From Lyngbya sp. CCAP 1446/10 (GTDB taxonomy: Bacteria > Cyanobacteriota > Cyanobacteriia > Cyanobacteriales > Microcoleaceae): DNA of 64,000 bases. Positions 62,427-64,000 of the stretch are shown here, piece by piece; the first letter of the stretch is position 1, and each line of letters starts with the position of its first letter. The notes beneath the pieces were generated by a model that saw only the letters and a list, made by a program, of their open reading frames with translations, did no database searches and was not told the DNA's origin. The translations under genes were made by a program, and so were the position numbers. The DNA lies in NCBI RefSeq assembly GCF_026130175.1, contig NZ_JAIGNI010000015.1, positions 29,987 to 93,986 on the forward strand, given 5' to 3'.

Positions 62427-62924
62427 TCAAAGGCCGATTACATATTTTTGCCATTCTTGGTGCATACCACTCTTAACGTGTCTAGTCACTTCAAAATAAA
62501 GACCACTGTGAGGTTTCCTCGGCGGATAGCGCAGCACCATTCCCGCTTCTTTCGGGGTGCGACTGCCTTTATTGACATTGCAGCGCACGCACGCTGTAGC
62601 AAGGTTTTCCCAACTTTCACCTCCCCCGCGCGATCGAGGAATCACGTGATCCAGCGTCAAATCGTCCCCGCTATAGCCACAGTATTGACAAGAGTGCCCG
62701 TCCCGGTGCAAGATGTTCCGGCGAGTCAGCGGAATATCCTTATAGGGAACTCGGACGTAATGCCGCAGTCGAATCACAGTTGGTAGCGGGAAGTTTGGCG
62801 CAATAAATTTCCCGTTATGTTCTACCTGTTCTGCTTTTCCTTTCAGCAACAAAACTACCGCCCTTCGCCAATTGGTGATGTTGAGCGGTTCGTAGGAGGC
62901 ATTCAGCACCAGAACATTGCCCAT
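62427..62924 (-). CDS. HNH endonuclease family protein
   Basis: 165 residues. VLVLNASYEPLNITNWRRAV starts the conserved cyanobacterial HNH form; the zinc-ribbon and nuclease core is CQYCGYSGDDLTLDHVIPRS, then RGGGESWENLATACVRCN and NKGSRTPKEAG (Cys4 plus the HNH residues Asp-His, Asn and Asn). Widely kept in cyanobacteria as a single chromosomal gene; its role is unknown. No signal or membrane segment. Confidence 0.9.
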   Translation of the reverse strand: MGNVLVLNASYEPLNITNWRRAVVLLLKGKAEQVEHNGKFIAPNFPLPTVIRLRHYVRVPYKDIPLTRRNILHRDGHSCQYCGYSGDDLTLDHVIPRSRGGGESWENLATACVRCNVNKGSRTPKEAGMVLRYPPRKPHSGLYFEVTRHVKSGMHQEWQKYVIGL

Positions 62925-63267
62925 TGTTGATTATTAAAGAGAAGATTTTTAATGATGCTAACACAGGTTCCAATTTAGGGGGGCGGGCTCAGGAATGGCA
63001 AGGCGATCGCCAAAAACGGCTAAAAACCTTACCTTTACCCTATACCCTCGCGCCTGCGCCCTTTGTGGCTGCACGTATTTTTTGCCCCAGCGTTTGTCAG
63101 CGAGGGATTTTCCGTGAGTTTAGGCGAAGATAAGGTCAGTATGTGCGATGGCCAAACTTTACAGAATAAATTTTATTTTTTTCCCTAAATGCCTAATCTT
63201 CCCGGCAACCAGCAGCGTAACTTTTTAGAGTATTAGTAACCTTAAATTAAAAAACTTATCACTGCCC
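62925..63267. other. divergent promoter region
   Basis: 343 bp between the divergent HNH and COP23 genes. No gene or repeat of note. A taagaa-like AT-rich zone at 63160-63260 should hold the COP23 promoter. Confidence 0.5.
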
Positions 63268-63732
63268 ATGAAATTTCGGCTCTTAAAGTCAGCTTTTAGC
63301 GCGTCAATTATTGCCCTAGCAGCTCCGATTTTAGCAAACAGTCCCGCCTTTGCCCAAACAACGTCATTCTTCTGTGGCGCTGCTGGTGGTCGCCCGGCCA
63401 CAATTGCCGTCCAACAAGGAAAAAATATTCCCGTTATTCTGTGGGTGGCTGACAACTATTTCAATGAATCAGGAGAAGACGCCATTACTCGGTGTACACG
63501 AGTCTCTGGAATTCTCAACAACTCGCAACCCCAAGGAAACTGGGATAATATTGTCACAGCAGGTGCATCTCCTAGCGGTCAAATAATTATTTGTGCAGCT
63601 AATCCTCAAGATGGTTCCTGTAGATTATTATATCAAGTACCCAAAGGGCAAAATCCCGAACAAGCCCGACAAGAACTTTTAAAAAGAGTTAAAAATCCTA
63701 ATCTAAATACTTCGCCTGTCAAGGTAAATTGA
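63268..63732 (+). CDS. COP23-domain secreted protein
   Basis: 154 residues. A signal peptide (KSAFSASIIALAAPILANSP, cleavage after AFA) leads to TTSFFCGAAGGRPATIAVQQ, IPVILWVADNYFNESGEDAI, RCTRVSGILNN and AANPQDGSCRLLYQVPKGQN, as in COP23 circadian oscillating proteins of cyanobacteria. The four Cys could form two disulfides. Likely periplasmic or extracellular; the name comes from circadian accumulation in another cyanobacterium and says nothing certain about function here. Confidence 0.86.
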   Translation: MKFRLLKSAFSASIIALAAPILANSPAFAQTTSFFCGAAGGRPATIAVQQGKNIPVILWVADNYFNESGEDAITRCTRVSGILNNSQPQGNWDNIVTAGASPSGQIIICAANPQDGSCRLLYQVPKGQNPEQARQELLKRVKNPNLNTSPVKVN

Positions 63733-63734
63733 TA

Positions 63735-63787
63735 GTCATCAGTCATCAGTCATCAGTCATCAGTCATTAGTCATTAGTCATTAGTTA
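63735..63787. repeat. 7-bp tandem repeats (gtcatca / gtcatta)
   Basis: Units of agtcatc repeat four times and then agtcatt three times directly after the COP23 stop, another STRR-type array. Confidence 0.9.
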
Positions 63788-63865
63788 GATCATTTTCGCT
63801 GCATCGAAATAATCATTTTTCGATGACAGTTATTTTCTTCAGTAGGGTGCGCAATGCTAGCCCTG

Positions 63866-64000
63866 TCAAGGTTTTTGCTGAGCTTGCTTCAAAAGTCGAG
63901 CTGTAGATACATGACGATGCAGTGGGTCTACAATCAAGTCCGGTTTTTTCTTCTTAGGAGAACGAGGTTGTTTAAGCAAAGATTTCAAGTTAACTAGCTG
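63866..64000 (-). CDS. possible 3' end of a gene entering from the right
   Basis: On the minus strand the frame is open from the window edge for 44 codons: QLVNLKSLLKQPRSPKKKKP, DLIVDPLHRHVSTARLLKQA, QQKP, then TGA. The basic KSLLKQPRSPKKKKP start is protein-like. Family not recognised; the main body lies outside the window. Confidence 0.4.
   Translation of the reverse strand, partial: QLVNLKSLLKQPRSPKKKKPDLIVDPLHRHVSTARLLKQAQQKP

Overview
The window is chromosomal DNA of a cyanobacterium. It carries psbD, psbC, psbH, psbN and ycf4, frequent GCGATCGC (HIP1) octamers, bilin-type photoreceptor domains, a circadian-type COP23 protein and several families seen mostly in cyanobacteria (DUF3146, DUF1400 and DUF29 proteins, Uma2 nucleases, AgrE/ArgZ). 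The dense load of short palindromic and tandem repeats suggests a large filamentous genome of the Microcoleus/Oscillatoria type; that placement is inference. I found no rRNA, tRNA or CRISPR array.

Layout. 1-6.4 kb: end of a band-7 gene, folP, tpiA, a small PCP_red-like protein, and a 1275-residue histidine kinase that joins a Cph2-like knotless phytochrome to three cyanobacteriochrome-like GAF domains. 6.8-11.2 kb: psbC and psbD (minus strand), ycf4, a cyclophilin lipoprotein. 11.4-20.4 kb: a ketoacyl synthase and mutL that have both absorbed repeat DNA in frame, a CRP-like sensor kinase, a SirB1-type protein, a DUF1400 protein, an SRPBCC protein, a mechanosensitive-channel-like protein. 20.7-27.8 kb: a dynamin/Era-like GTPase, a CPBP protease, a DUF433/DUF5615 toxin-antitoxin pair with a nonsense-mutated toxin, a HEPN pair, a Ser/Thr kinase beside an N-terminally short SUMF1 gene. 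27.8-32 kb: DUF3146-pth-tatA-psbH facing psbN, then aroC and a metallo-beta-lactamase-fold hydrolase. 32.8-41.7 kb: a Wzz-like membrane protein, an adducin-type aldolase, an unknown overlapping pair, a STAS protein, DedA, three Uma2 genes, a pilin-like G/H protein, an orphan YefM-type antitoxin. 42-50.6 kb: argG, a glycosyltransferase, a REC-PAS-GAF kinase, and the arginine dihydrolase/ornithine cyclodeaminase agrE. 50.7-54.5 kb: a plastic stretch with a DUF29 gene, its truncated copy, a CPBP fragment, and a PstI/BsuBI-type restriction-modification pair lying in a HIP1-free island. 54.8-64 kb: gltA, sixA, a DXCF-type cyanobacteriochrome fused to a GGDEF cyclase, a DHH phosphoesterase, an HNH nuclease and a COP23 protein.

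Themes. Light sensing and signalling are prominent: two large photoreceptors plus two further sensor kinases. Photosystem genes form two clusters. The most notable structural event is at psbD-psbC: the usual overlap is broken by a 162-bp spacer, and the psbC leader still encodes the last nine codons of psbD. Repeats have entered coding regions (mutL, ketoacyl synthase, channel N-terminus, the 3' end of the phytochrome kinase), and many small toxin-antitoxin and restriction genes are in various stages of decay.
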